This document shows positions 1 to 7,347 of a stretch of DNA of 11,789 bases, one piece after another; within the stretch, counting starts at the first letter, position 1; every line of letters starts with the position of its first letter. A program made the translations under genes and the position numbers. The stretch is from an uncultured Verrucomicrobiota bacterium (GTDB lineage: Bacteria > Verrucomicrobiota > Kiritimatiellia > CAIVKH01): NCBI GenBank assembly GCA_937894535.1, contig CALBHI010000424.1, forward strand, positions 1 through 11,789. The letters are read 5' to 3'. Below the pieces are notes generated by a model. The model made no database searches and was not told the origin of the DNA. It saw only the letters and a program-made list of their open reading frames with translations.

Positions 1-239
1 GGTTCGCCGGGCGCGGCGAATCCGCGCGCGAAGGTCGAGTAGAGGTGGTGGTGGACGTTGATCAGGCCGGGCATGACGACGCGGCCGCCGGCATCGATGA
101 CCGTGTCGGCGCGGAGGTGATCCAGATTTCCGGCTGCGGCGATGGTGGTTCCGTCGATCAGCACAGATCCGCCGGAGATGATCGAACCCTCGGCATTCAA
201 GGTGACCAGGGTGGCGTTGGTGATCAGTGTCGTGCTCAT
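1..239 (-). CDS. ssnA: SsnA-type amidohydrolase (5' part only)
   Basis: This is the first 79 codons of a putative aminohydrolase of the SsnA family (amidohydrolase superfamily, metal-dependent, presumably cytosolic); the rest lies beyond the window's left edge. The visible part is the N-terminal beta-sandwich and first barrel strand. A GRVVMPGLINVHHHLYS stretch at residues 52-68 contains the HxH metal-binding pair (His63, His65) and closely resembles E. coli SsnA as I remember it. The start ATG (237-239) overlaps the ygfK stop as ATGA and no strong Shine-Dalgarno precedes it, so translation is probably coupled to ygfK. ssnA beside ygfK is a known arrangement in purine-catabolic and selenium-dependent hydroxylase loci. 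The exact substrate is not established by sequence; a purine ring or ring-opened derivative is inferred from context. A dihydropyrimidinase or guanine deaminase relative is less likely. Confidence 0.85.
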   Translation of the reverse strand, partial: MSTTLITNATLVTLNAEGSIISGGSVLIDGTTIAAAGNLDHLRADTVIDAGGRVVMPGLINVHHHLYSTFARGFAAPGE

Positions 240-3200
240 GGTGTCGCTTTCGGAAGGGGGAAGAACGGCATCGATTCGCGCAGGCCGAGCGCGAGTGCGG
301 CCAATTCCACGGCCGGGGCGAGGTCCACCGGCACGGGGTCGGCCGAACCGGTGTCGCGCCCGGCGATGGCCAGCAGTTCCCAGTGTTCCGACCAGGCCGC
401 CTCCACCTGCGGGGAGGTGTAGCGGAAAACCGAGCCGAGGATCAGGCGGTGGGTGGTGCCGGCATAGCGGCCGCGGATTTCGCGGTCGGCGTTGGGCAGG
501 CGGACCACCATGAAGGCGTTGTCGGATTGTTGCTCGAATTCGGACTCGGTGCGGTACAGGCGTGGTTTGTCGCGGTAGGGACGGCCGGCCGAGGGACAAA
601 AGGTGGTGCAGTTACCGCACTCGTTGCAGAAGTCGGCGAGGACCGCCACCTGGTGCGGTTGGCGGATGGCAATGGTCGTTCCGCCCGTGGTCATCCATCG
701 TCCCGCGTGCACATAACCGGTGGGCAGGGTGACGTCGAACGGTTTGAGGTCATAGGTGAACAGGGCGAGGTTAGGGCAGACACCGACGCAGTAACTGCAG
801 AGTTGGTCGCAATCGAGGCAGCGGGCGGCTTCGGCGCGGGCATCGGCGATCCCGAGGGTTAGCACGACTTCCTCGAAATCCCGGCGACGTTCCGCCGGGC
901 GTTCGGGAATCGGAACGGGTGCCACGCGGTGGGCGCGGCGCATCTGAAGCTCGAAACGGTCGGAGGTGGGCATGTCCGAGATCGGCGGTTCCGGCTCGAT
1001 GTTGCCTTCAAACAGGCGGCGGATGGAGTGGGCGATGCGTTTGCCGTCGCCCAGCGCCTTGACGATCGTGGCCGGTCCATCACCGATGGCATCGCCGCCG
1101 GCATAAACGCCGGGACGGGACGTGGCCAGGGTTTCCGGATCGGTGCGGAGGTAGCCTTGGTCATTCAGCTCGAGGCCGGCGCGGGTCAGCCAGTCGAAAT
1201 CGCCGGATTGGTTGATCGCGACGATGATGGTATCAAGCGCGATGTCCTCGGTCTGGCCGGGGATGGGGCGCGGGCGGCGGCGGCCGCTGGCATCGGGTTC
1301 GCCCAGTTCCATCACCGCGCAGCGCAAGCCGGTGAGCACCCCCTCGTGGTCGAGCGGGGCCAGCGGGGCGCGCAATTCGCGCACCGGGATGTTCTCTTCG
1401 ATCAGGCCATGCACTTCGTCATACTGCGCGGGCATTTCGTCGCGGGTGCGGCGGTAGATCACCGCGACCTCCTCCGCGCCGAGGCGCCAGGCGGTGCGGG
1501 CGCAATCCATGGCGACATCGCCGCCGCCGACGATGCCGACGCGGTTGCCGATGTCCGGGGCATGGCCTTCACGGCAGGCGCGTAGAAAGGTCAGCGAGTC
1601 CCAGAGTCCGTGCACGGTGCGTCCTCCGGTATCGAGGGTTCCGGCCTGCTGAGCCCCGACGGCGAGCACGATGGCGGCGAAGCCGTCGCGGCGCAGGCTG
1701 TCGAGGTCGAAATCCACACCCCCGCGCTGCTGGTGGCGTACCTCGATGCCCCGTTGTTCGAGGAAGGCGAGGTCCTTGTCGAGCGCGGCGTCCGAGGCGC
1801 GGTAGCCGGGGATGGAATTCGCGACCATGCCGCCTTCTCGGTCGCGTGCATCGAAAATGGTGACGGGGTAGCCGGCGCGGCTGAGGAAGTCGGCGGCGGC
1901 CAGGCCGCAGGGTCCGGCCCCGACGACGGCAATCCGTTCCGGGTGCAGGAAGGCGGGCATGCTGGACACGGTTGCATGATCCATGATGAAGCGTTTGATC
2001 TCGCGGATCGCCACCGGTTGGTCGAGGTGGGTGCGCACACAGCGCGGCTGGCACGGATGGTGGCAGGCGCGGCCGAGAATGCAGGGCATCGTGTTGTCGC
2101 GGCGCACCACGCGGGCTGCGTCGTCGAACCGGCCGGCCTTTACGAACCGCATATAATGCGGCACATCCTGCTCGACCGGGCAGGCCTCGGTGCAGGGGGC
2201 CTTGATGCAATCGAACCGGCCGAGCGGCCGCTGGGACTTGGTGTGGGCCCGGTCGTAGGTCGCGGCGTGGTAGGCCGGTTGCCGGGCCACGTTTCCGGCA
2301 TAGGTGGCGAGGTTGGCGCGGGCGGCCTGGCGCAGCGGAACGGAGCCAAGGCCGGCGTGGGCGCGGATGAAGTCATCCAGGTTGTCCGCTCCGGTTTGTT
2401 CGATCGCCTCGCGGAGGACGCGCAGGTACTGCGCCTGCCGGGTATAGCCGCCGGAACGCAACAGGTCGGAACACACGGTGACGGTATTCATGCCGCTGGC
2501 GACCAGGTCGGGCAGGTTGAAGGCATCGGCGCCGCCGGCGAAGGATACATCGAGTTCACCGTCGAAGGCCTCCTGCAGGAGGTGGGCCACCTGCACGGTG
2601 ATCGCGTGCAGCGGGCGGCCGGACAGGTACATCTGTTGCTCGTGCGGGGCGAACACGCGGCGGTGGTTGCGTACCTCGAGGGTGTTGGAGAGCTTGATGC
2701 CGAAGCGCAGGCCGCGCCGCGCCGCGACGTCGCGAAGTTCGCGGATCAGGCCCACCGCGTCGTCGAAACGGATGTCGTGGCCGAACGCCTCGTCGGGTAC
2801 GACGATGTCGCGGTAGCCCAGGGTGTCGTTCAGCAGGGCGCGCAACCGGTCGGGTCCGAGCAAGGTCGGGTTCAGCTTTACATAGGTGTGCAGGCCCTGT
2901 TCCTCCAGCAGGTAGCGGGAGATCGTGCCGATTTCCGCGGGGGGGCAGCCGTGCATGGTGGAAAGGGTGACGTTATCGGAGATGCGGGCCGGGATGGTCC
3001 AGCCGGCGCTGTCCGACCAGACCTCGCCCAGCACGGCGCGGGCGGCGGCGATCTCCGCGCTCGCATCGCGCATGGTGGCCAGAAAGGCCTGCACATTGGG
3101 TTGGCGGATGCCGTCGAGGTTGTAGCCGACGCTCAGGTTGAACACCGTGCCGGGGCGGTCGCCGGGATGGCCGAGCAGGTGATGGAGCGCATGGACCAGC

Positions 3201-3586
3201 ACCCAGGCGTTCACGTATTCACGGGTCGATTCGGGCAGGCGCAGTTCCTGTGACCACTCCACGTTGTAACCGGTGTCCTGCATGTCGATGCACGGTTTCG
3301 ACACCTCGAGTTGGTCCAGGGTCTGGATGGTCTTCAGCTCGATGAACCGCGAACCGCACAGCCAGGCCGCGATGATGTTCGGGGCCAGTTGGGTATGGGG
3401 GCCTGCGGCAACGCCGATGGGCGTGTCCAGCAGGTGGCCGAACTGGGCGGTGCGGAACGGATCGGTTTCGCTGGGCGTATAAAACAGGCCGTGGCCAATA
3501 CCGAAAATCGACTGGCGCATCGACCATTCGTCGCGGATCCAGCGGGCCAAGGCATCAAGTTCCATCGGATACAGGCGGTCGCTCAT
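236..3586 (-). CDS. ygfK: YgfK-family flavin/iron-sulfur oxidoreductase ('putative selenate reductase subunit')
   Basis: This multidomain cytosolic oxidoreductase has 1116 residues from the chosen ATG. Residues 1 to about 440 are a dihydroorotate-dehydrogenase/PreA-like barrel (VGYNLDGI, TLSTMHGCPP, KLNPTLLG). Residues about 455-870 are GltD-like: cluster cysteines C460, C465, C469 and C502, C508, C512, C516, an FAD motif VVGAGPCGLAA at 554-564, an NAD(P)H motif GIVGGGDVAMDCA at 684-696, and GGDAIGDGP near 830. The C-terminal part is ferredoxin-like, with C923, C926, C930, C933, C937 and C987, C990, C993, C997. The whole chain follows E. coli YgfK (about 1030 residues) but is some 80 residues longer. 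The selenate reductase name is historical; in purine loci it is thought to move electrons to or from purine intermediates. An in-frame GTG at 3637 could add 17 residues, but their composition (HHPPAPENRP) looks untranslated and the family starts near the ATG. A weak GGGGA lies 10 bases upstream. It follows the serine dehydratase gene after 116 bases and overlaps ssnA. Confidence 0.93.
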   Translation of the reverse strand: MSDRLYPMELDALARWIRDEWSMRQSIFGIGHGLFYTPSETDPFRTAQFGHLLDTPIGVAAGPHTQLAPNIIAAWLCGSRFIELKTIQTLDQLEVSKPCIDMQDTGYNVEWSQELRLPESTREYVNAWVLVHALHHLLGHPGDRPGTVFNLSVGYNLDGIRQPNVQAFLATMRDASAEIAAARAVLGEVWSDSAGWTIPARISDNVTLSTMHGCPPAEIGTISRYLLEEQGLHTYVKLNPTLLGPDRLRALLNDTLGYRDIVVPDEAFGHDIRFDDAVGLIRELRDVAARRGLRFGIKLSNTLEVRNHRRVFAPHEQQMYLSGRPLHAITVQVAHLLQEAFDGELDVSFAGGADAFNLPDLVASGMNTVTVCSDLLRSGGYTRQAQYLRVLREAIEQTGADNLDDFIRAHAGLGSVPLRQAARANLATYAGNVARQPAYHAATYDRAHTKSQRPLGRFDCIKAPCTEACPVEQDVPHYMRFVKAGRFDDAARVVRRDNTMPCILGRACHHPCQPRCVRTHLDQPVAIREIKRFIMDHATVSSMPAFLHPERIAVVGAGPCGLAAADFLSRAGYPVTIFDARDREGGMVANSIPGYRASDAALDKDLAFLEQRGIEVRHQQRGGVDFDLDSLRRDGFAAIVLAVGAQQAGTLDTGGRTVHGLWDSLTFLRACREGHAPDIGNRVGIVGGGDVAMDCARTAWRLGAEEVAVIYRRTRDEMPAQYDEVHGLIEENIPVRELRAPLAPLDHEGVLTGLRCAVMELGEPDASGRRRPRPIPGQTEDIALDTIIVAINQSGDFDWLTRAGLELNDQGYLRTDPETLATSRPGVYAGGDAIGDGPATIVKALGDGKRIAHSIRRLFEGNIEPEPPISDMPTSDRFELQMRRAHRVAPVPIPERPAERRRDFEEVVLTLGIADARAEAARCLDCDQLCSYCVGVCPNLALFTYDLKPFDVTLPTGYVHAGRWMTTGGTTIAIRQPHQVAVLADFCNECGNCTTFCPSAGRPYRDKPRLYRTESEFEQQSDNAFMVVRLPNADREIRGRYAGTTHRLILGSVFRYTSPQVEAAWSEHWELLAIAGRDTGSADPVPVDLAPAVELAALALGLRESMPFFPLPKATP

Positions 3587-3702
3587 GGTTGTGGTGTCCC
3601 CATGCGGTCGATTCTCCGGAGCAGGGGGATGATGCACGAGCAGAAAGCACGGCGTATCACCCCGATTGCGGCATCAGGGAAGTGCGGAGGGGCGGGTGCC
3701 GG

Positions 3703-4986
3703 TCAGCCGCATTCTGGATGCGTCGGCGAAGTCGTTGCGGTCCCGTTGCCGGTGGAGGAGGCGGCCTGGCGTTTACGCCACAACGCGGCGAGGCCGCCGC
3801 GCGCCGTTTCGCGGTAAGCGCTCTGGATGTCCAGCCCGGTGCGGTACATCACCTCGATCACATCATCGAAGCTGACCAGGTGCCGGCCATCGGTCAGCAA
3901 GGAAAACGAGGCGCATTCGAAGGCGCGCAGGCACGCGGTCATGTTGCGTTCGATGCAGGGGATCTGCACATAGCCCTCAACCGGATCGCAGGTCAGGCCG
4001 AGGTGATGCTCCATACCGATCTCGGCCGCGTACTCGATCTGGTGCAGGTTGCCGCCGAGCAGGTACGAACCGGCCGCCGCGGCCATCGAGCAGGCCGAGC
4101 CGATTTCCCCCTGGCACCCCACCTCCGCGCCGGAAACCGAAGCGTTTGCCCGGATCACCGCCCCGAACAGGCCGGCCGTGGCGAGGGCGCGGAGAATTTC
4201 GGCGCGCGGCATCCCGCGTGCCGTCTCGAAGTAATACAGCAGGCCGGGCACCACGCCGGCCGGACCGCAGGTGGGAGCGGTGACGATTTCCCCGGCATCG
4301 GCATTTTCCTCGGCCACGGCGAGCGCGAAAGCGGCCAACTGGGCGAGGTCCTGGTGCGGGCTTTGCACCTGCCGGGCGCGCAACCACGTGGTGCGGGCGC
4401 GCCGGGCCAGCCGGAGCGTGCCGGGCAGCAGCGGTTGGGTGCTGGCCAATCCCCGCTCCACGCTTGCGCGCATCGCACCCCATACGGTGTCCAGGCGCGG
4501 CCAGAGGTCGGTTTCATGGTGTTCGACAAATTGCCAGAACGAGAGGTTCCGTTCCGCGCACCAGGCGAGGGCCTCGGCCAGCGTGCGGATCGGATAGGTG
4601 ACCACCGGATCCGCGGCGACCGGGCCGCCCTCATCGCGCAACGCGCCGCCCCCGATGCTGTACACGGTCCAGTCGTCGCGCACCACGCCATCCGCATCCA
4701 ACGCCTCCCAGCGCATGGTGTTGGGGTGGGGAAGGTCCGTCGTGTGGGTGTCCCACAGGATTTCGCACGACAGCGGATACACCGCGGTCAGGATGGTCCG
4801 GTCGGTCAGGTGGCCGCGCCCGGTTTCGGCGAGGCTTCCGAACAGCGTCACCCGGATGCGGGCGGGCGGGAGCTTTTGGCGGGCAAGGAAAAACCGGGCC
4901 GCCCGCTGGGGTCCGATGCTGTGCGAGCTGGAGGGTCCGGCACCGATCCGGAACGTTTCGAAGATGGATTCAACCGCCGGGGTCAT
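3703..4986 (-). CDS. sdaA: L-serine ammonia-lyase, single-chain iron-sulfur type
   Basis: This cytosolic enzyme converts L-serine to pyruvate and ammonia using an oxygen-sensitive 4Fe-4S cluster. The 427 residues contain the N-terminal beta domain with GPSSSH (17-22; His22 matches the proposed catalytic histidine) and the C-terminal alpha domain with TAPTCGPAGVVP (236-247) and GCQGEIGSACSMAA (290-303). Three cysteines, C291, C333 and C344, have the 42- and 11-residue spacing of the cluster ligands I recall for the Legionella enzyme. SHS replaces the usual SHT after the serine run, a mild change. The last 20 or so residues are Ser/Thr/Pro-rich and probably disordered. ATG at 4986 is chosen because AGGAG sits 8 bases upstream; an in-frame ATG at 5016 would add ten residues containing that site. 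It is first in a minus-strand set with ygfK and ssnA. Serine dehydratase is not a usual member of such loci; it may feed a glycine/serine-derived product of purine breakdown into pyruvate. Confidence 0.93.
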   Translation of the reverse strand: MTPAVESIFETFRIGAGPSSSHSIGPQRAARFFLARQKLPPARIRVTLFGSLAETGRGHLTDRTILTAVYPLSCEILWDTHTTDLPHPNTMRWEALDADGVVRDDWTVYSIGGGALRDEGGPVAADPVVTYPIRTLAEALAWCAERNLSFWQFVEHHETDLWPRLDTVWGAMRASVERGLASTQPLLPGTLRLARRARTTWLRARQVQSPHQDLAQLAAFALAVAEENADAGEIVTAPTCGPAGVVPGLLYYFETARGMPRAEILRALATAGLFGAVIRANASVSGAEVGCQGEIGSACSMAAAAGSYLLGGNLHQIEYAAEIGMEHHLGLTCDPVEGYVQIPCIERNMTACLRAFECASFSLLTDGRHLVSFDDVIEVMYRTGLDIQSAYRETARGGLAALWRKRQAASSTGNGTATTSPTHPECG

Positions 4987-4994
4987 GGATTGGG

Positions 4995-4999
4995 CTCCT
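4995..4999 (-). promoter_or_regulatory. Ribosome binding site of the serine dehydratase gene
   Basis: The minus strand reads AGGAG here, 8 bases before the ATG at 4986. It decides between this start and the in-frame ATG at 5016, whose coding extension would include this site. Confidence 0.7.
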
Positions 5000-5084
5000 G
5001 AAACGAAGCCTACCATGTCCGGCTAACCCGCGCACAGGATGGATGCGCCTGCCGCGCCCCGATGCGGTATTCAGCATTCCCCCG

Positions 5085-5114
5085 ATTGTCCCCGTTGTTT
5101 GGTAAGGGGATAGT
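5085..5114 (+). promoter_or_regulatory. Candidate promoter and overlapping imperfect dyad upstream of ygeW
   Basis: In the 177-base divergent gap between sdaA and ygeW, TTGTCC (5086-5091) and GATAGT (5109-5114) are 17 bases apart, each matching 4 of 6 consensus bases of a sigma70-type promoter. The same bases form an imperfect inverted repeat, ATTGTCCCC (5085-5093) against GGGGATAGT (5106-5114), with 7 of 9 pairs matching. A regulator bound here could control both divergent arms. Transcription would begin near 5121, which agrees with the GTG start at 5164 and not with the upstream ATG at 5062. No convincing minus-strand promoter was found in the gap. Confidence 0.3.
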
Positions 5115-5163
5115 CGATGTCGAAGCCGCCGGTCCGGGTGTTGATCCGGCGCGAAAGGAAAAC

Positions 5164-6348
5164 GTGCAAACGATTACATCGATACTGAACAACCTGAAAA
5201 ACCTGCCCGCCGCCCTTTACCAGAAGGATTTCCTGCTAACCTGGGACCGCAGCGTGGAAGAACTGCACGTGGTACTTGGCCTGGCCGAAGCCCTGCGCCT
5301 GTTGCACCGCGAAGGTTTGTCGGCACGGGTGTTCGACTCCGGTCTGGCCGTCTCGAACTTCCGCGACAACTCGACACGCACCCGGTTCTCCTTCGCCTCT
5401 GCCTCCAACCTGCTCGGCCTCGCCGTGCAGGACCTCGATGAAGGCAAATCGCAGATCGCCCATGGCGAAACCGTGCGCGAGACGGCGACGATGATCTCCT
5501 TCCTCACCGAGATGATCGGCATCCGCGACGACATGTTCCTCGGTGCCGGCCACACCTACATGCTGGAAGTCGCCGCCGCGCTGGACGAGAGCTATCAGGC
5601 CGGCGTGCTGCCCCAACGCCCCGGCATTGTGAACCTCCAGTGCGATGTCGATCACCCGACCCAGTCGATGGCCGACCTCCTGTGGCTGGAAAAGCAGTTC
5701 GGTTCGCTCGACAACCTGCGCGGCAAGAAGATCGCCATGACCTGGGCGTATTCGCCGAGTTATGGCAAACCCCTATCCGTCCCGCAGGGCATCATCGGCC
5801 TGATGAGCCGCTTCGGCATGCACGTCGCACTGGCCCACCCCAAGGGCTATGACCTGATCCCCGACGTCGTGGCCCTCTCCGCCAAACAGGCCGCCGCTTC
5901 CGGCGGAACCTTCACCCACACCCATTCGATGGACGAAGCCTTCGAGGGCGCCGACATCGTGTATCCGAAATCGTGGGCCTCGTATTCCGTGATGCAGAAA
6001 CGCACCGTGTTGCTCCAGAACAACGACCGCGATGGATTGAAGGACCTCGAGAAGTCCTGCCTCGCCGAAAACGCGACGCACCAGGACTGGGAATGCACCG
6101 CTGCGAAGATGAAGCGCACCAAGGACGGATCGGCCCTCTACATGCACTGCCTGCCCGCCGATATCACCGGTGTCTCCTGCAAGCAGGGCGAGGTGCAGGC
6201 CGAGGTCTTCGAGCAATACCGGCTGCGCACGTACCACGAAGCCGGCGGCAAGCCGTTTGTCATCGCGGCGATGATGCTGGCCAACCGGTTCAAGGACCCG
6301 GTCGGGGCAATCAGCGACCTGCTGAAACGCCACCAACTTCGCCGGTAG
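5164..6348 (+). CDS. ygeW: Knotted carbamoyltransferase YgeW
   Basis: This is an aspartate/ornithine carbamoyltransferase-superfamily enzyme of the YgeW group; the family's true acceptor was long unknown, and ornithine and aspartate are not its substrates. In purine loci it is thought to transfer a carbamoyl group from a ureido intermediate to phosphate, giving carbamoyl phosphate. The protein (394 residues, E. coli YgeW 396) has the carbamoyl-phosphate loop STRTR at 70-74, DHPTQSMADL at 163-172, and HCLP at 328-331, followed by ADITGVSCK. GEGKSQIAHGETVRET-like and WAYSPSYGKPLSVPQG stretches (about 92-107 and 194-209) are near-identical to E. coli YgeW from memory. GTG at 5164 is chosen because it has AAAGGA just upstream and aligns with the E. 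coli N terminus; an ATG at 5062 would add 34 unrelated residues covering the putative promoter. It is the first gene of the plus-strand arm, 42 bases ahead of carbamate kinase, its expected metabolic partner. Confidence 0.95.
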   Translation: MQTITSILNNLKNLPAALYQKDFLLTWDRSVEELHVVLGLAEALRLLHREGLSARVFDSGLAVSNFRDNSTRTRFSFASASNLLGLAVQDLDEGKSQIAHGETVRETATMISFLTEMIGIRDDMFLGAGHTYMLEVAAALDESYQAGVLPQRPGIVNLQCDVDHPTQSMADLLWLEKQFGSLDNLRGKKIAMTWAYSPSYGKPLSVPQGIIGLMSRFGMHVALAHPKGYDLIPDVVALSAKQAAASGGTFTHTHSMDEAFEGADIVYPKSWASYSVMQKRTVLLQNNDRDGLKDLEKSCLAENATHQDWECTAAKMKRTKDGSALYMHCLPADITGVSCKQGEVQAEVFEQYRLRTYHEAGGKPFVIAAMMLANRFKDPVGAISDLLKRHQLRR

Positions 6349-6356
6349 GAACGTTG

Positions 6357-6374
6357 GCCCCGCCGGTTCGGGGC
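6357..6374 (+). other. Intercistronic hairpin between ygeW and carbamate kinase gene
   Basis: GCCCCG (6357-6362) and CGGGGC (6369-6374) form a perfect 6-bp GC stem with a CCGGTT loop, 9 bases after the ygeW stop. There is no T run after it, so it is not a classical intrinsic terminator. It may protect the ygeW message end or tune expression between the two genes; chance is possible in such GC-rich DNA. Confidence 0.4.
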
Positions 6375-6390
6375 GGATGGGATCGGATTC

Positions 6391-7347
6391 ATGAACGCAC
6401 GCAAACGCAAGCAGGTGGCGGTGATCGCAATCGGCGGAAACTCGCTGATCAAGGACGCCCGCCACATGTCCGTACTCGACCAGTACCGCGCGGCCGGGCA
6501 GACCAGCCACCACATCGCTGCGCTGGTGAAGGCCGGCTACCGCGTTGTGGTGACGCACGGCAACGGTCCGCAGGTCGGGTTTATCCTGCTGCGTTCCGAG
6601 TTGGCGAAGGACACCTTGCACCAGGTTCCGCTCGAAAGCTGCGTTGCCGACACCCAGGGCGCCATCGGATACCAGATCCAGCAAACCCTCGAGAACGAGC
6701 TGCGTCGCCTGCGCATCGCACGCCCGGTCGCCACCGTGGTCACCCAGTGCGTGGTGGACCGCGATGATCCGGCGTTCCGCAATCCGACCAAGCCGATCGG
6801 ACCGTTCTATTCGGAAGCTGACGCCCGTGCCCATGCCGCGAACGACGGTTGGCAGGTGCGTGAGGATGCCGGCCGCGGTTGGCGGCGCGTCGTGCCGTCC
6901 CCGGTGCCGCGCGCCATCATCGAAGAACCGGTCATTCGCGCCTTGCTCGAGAAGGATATTGTCGTCGTCGCGGTCGGCGGTGGCGGCATCCCGGTCGTGC
7001 GCGAACGCGGCGGTCGCCTGCGCGGGTGCGCCGCGGTCATCGACAAGGATGCCGCATCCAGCCTGCTCGCCCGGCACCTCGCCGCCGATGTGTTTATCAT
7101 CTCCACCGGCGTCGACCACGTCTGTCTTCACTACGGCACGCCCCGGGAACAAGCGATCCGCTCGATGAGCCTGCGCGAGGCGCGTCGCTACCTGAAGGCC
7201 GGACATTTCGCCTCGGGCAGCATGCGTCCGAAAATCGAGGCGGCCATCCGCTACCTCGCCGCCGGCGGCGGGCGGGTGATCATCACCCAACCGCACCTGC
7301 TCGGCAAGGCCGTGGCCGGCAAGGCTGGAACCCACATCACGCCATGA
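6391..7347 (+). CDS. arcC: Carbamate kinase (YqeA/ArcC family)
   Basis: The enzyme catalyses ADP + carbamoyl phosphate to ATP + carbamate (which decays to ammonia and CO2), giving substrate-level phosphorylation in the cytosol. The 318-residue chain has the amino-acid-kinase-fold motifs of the family: GGN at 15-17, THGNGPQVG at 55-63, NPTKPIG at 131-137, VGGGGIPV at 195-202, VIDKD at 216-220 and GSMRPK at 276-281. Overall it resembles E. coli YqeA, the carbamate kinase encoded in the ygeW region. The ATG is preceded by a weak GGAT-type ribosome site. It sits directly after ygeW, so the carbamoyl phosphate made there is probably its substrate. Its stop overlaps the next start as ATGA (7344-7347), implying one transcript and coupled translation. 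An arginine-deiminase role is unlikely because no arcA or arcB is present in the window. Confidence 0.96.
   Translation: MNARKRKQVAVIAIGGNSLIKDARHMSVLDQYRAAGQTSHHIAALVKAGYRVVVTHGNGPQVGFILLRSELAKDTLHQVPLESCVADTQGAIGYQIQQTLENELRRLRIARPVATVVTQCVVDRDDPAFRNPTKPIGPFYSEADARAHAANDGWQVREDAGRGWRRVVPSPVPRAIIEEPVIRALLEKDIVVVAVGGGGIPVVRERGGRLRGCAAVIDKDAASSLLARHLAADVFIISTGVDHVCLHYGTPREQAIRSMSLREARRYLKAGHFASGSMRPKIEAAIRYLAAGGGRVIITQPHLLGKAVAGKAGTHITP

Noticed and set aside
1610..3253. 547-codon plus-strand open frame opposite ygfK
   Set aside because: It lies wholly antisense to a firmly identified gene, and its Gly/Ala/Val/His-rich translation shows no family motif. Long antisense frames are expected in GC-rich coding DNA.
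236..3586. Literal selenate reductase function for YgfK
   Set aside because: The name is inherited annotation. The domain make-up is a generic flavin/iron-sulfur electron-transfer enzyme, and no selenate-specific feature is visible.
3589..5001. 470-codon plus-strand open frame opposite the serine dehydratase gene
   Set aside because: It is a shadow of a gene with all its catalytic motifs intact; its own product is low-complexity and matches nothing known.
5062..5163. Upstream ATG start for ygeW adding 34 residues
   Set aside because: The extension has no counterpart in E. coli YgeW and covers the candidate promoter; GTG 5164 has a ribosome site and the family-length N terminus.
5164..6348. 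Ordinary ornithine carbamoyltransferase of an arginine deiminase pathway
   Set aside because: The sequence follows YgeW throughout, and no arginine deiminase or antiporter gene is present.
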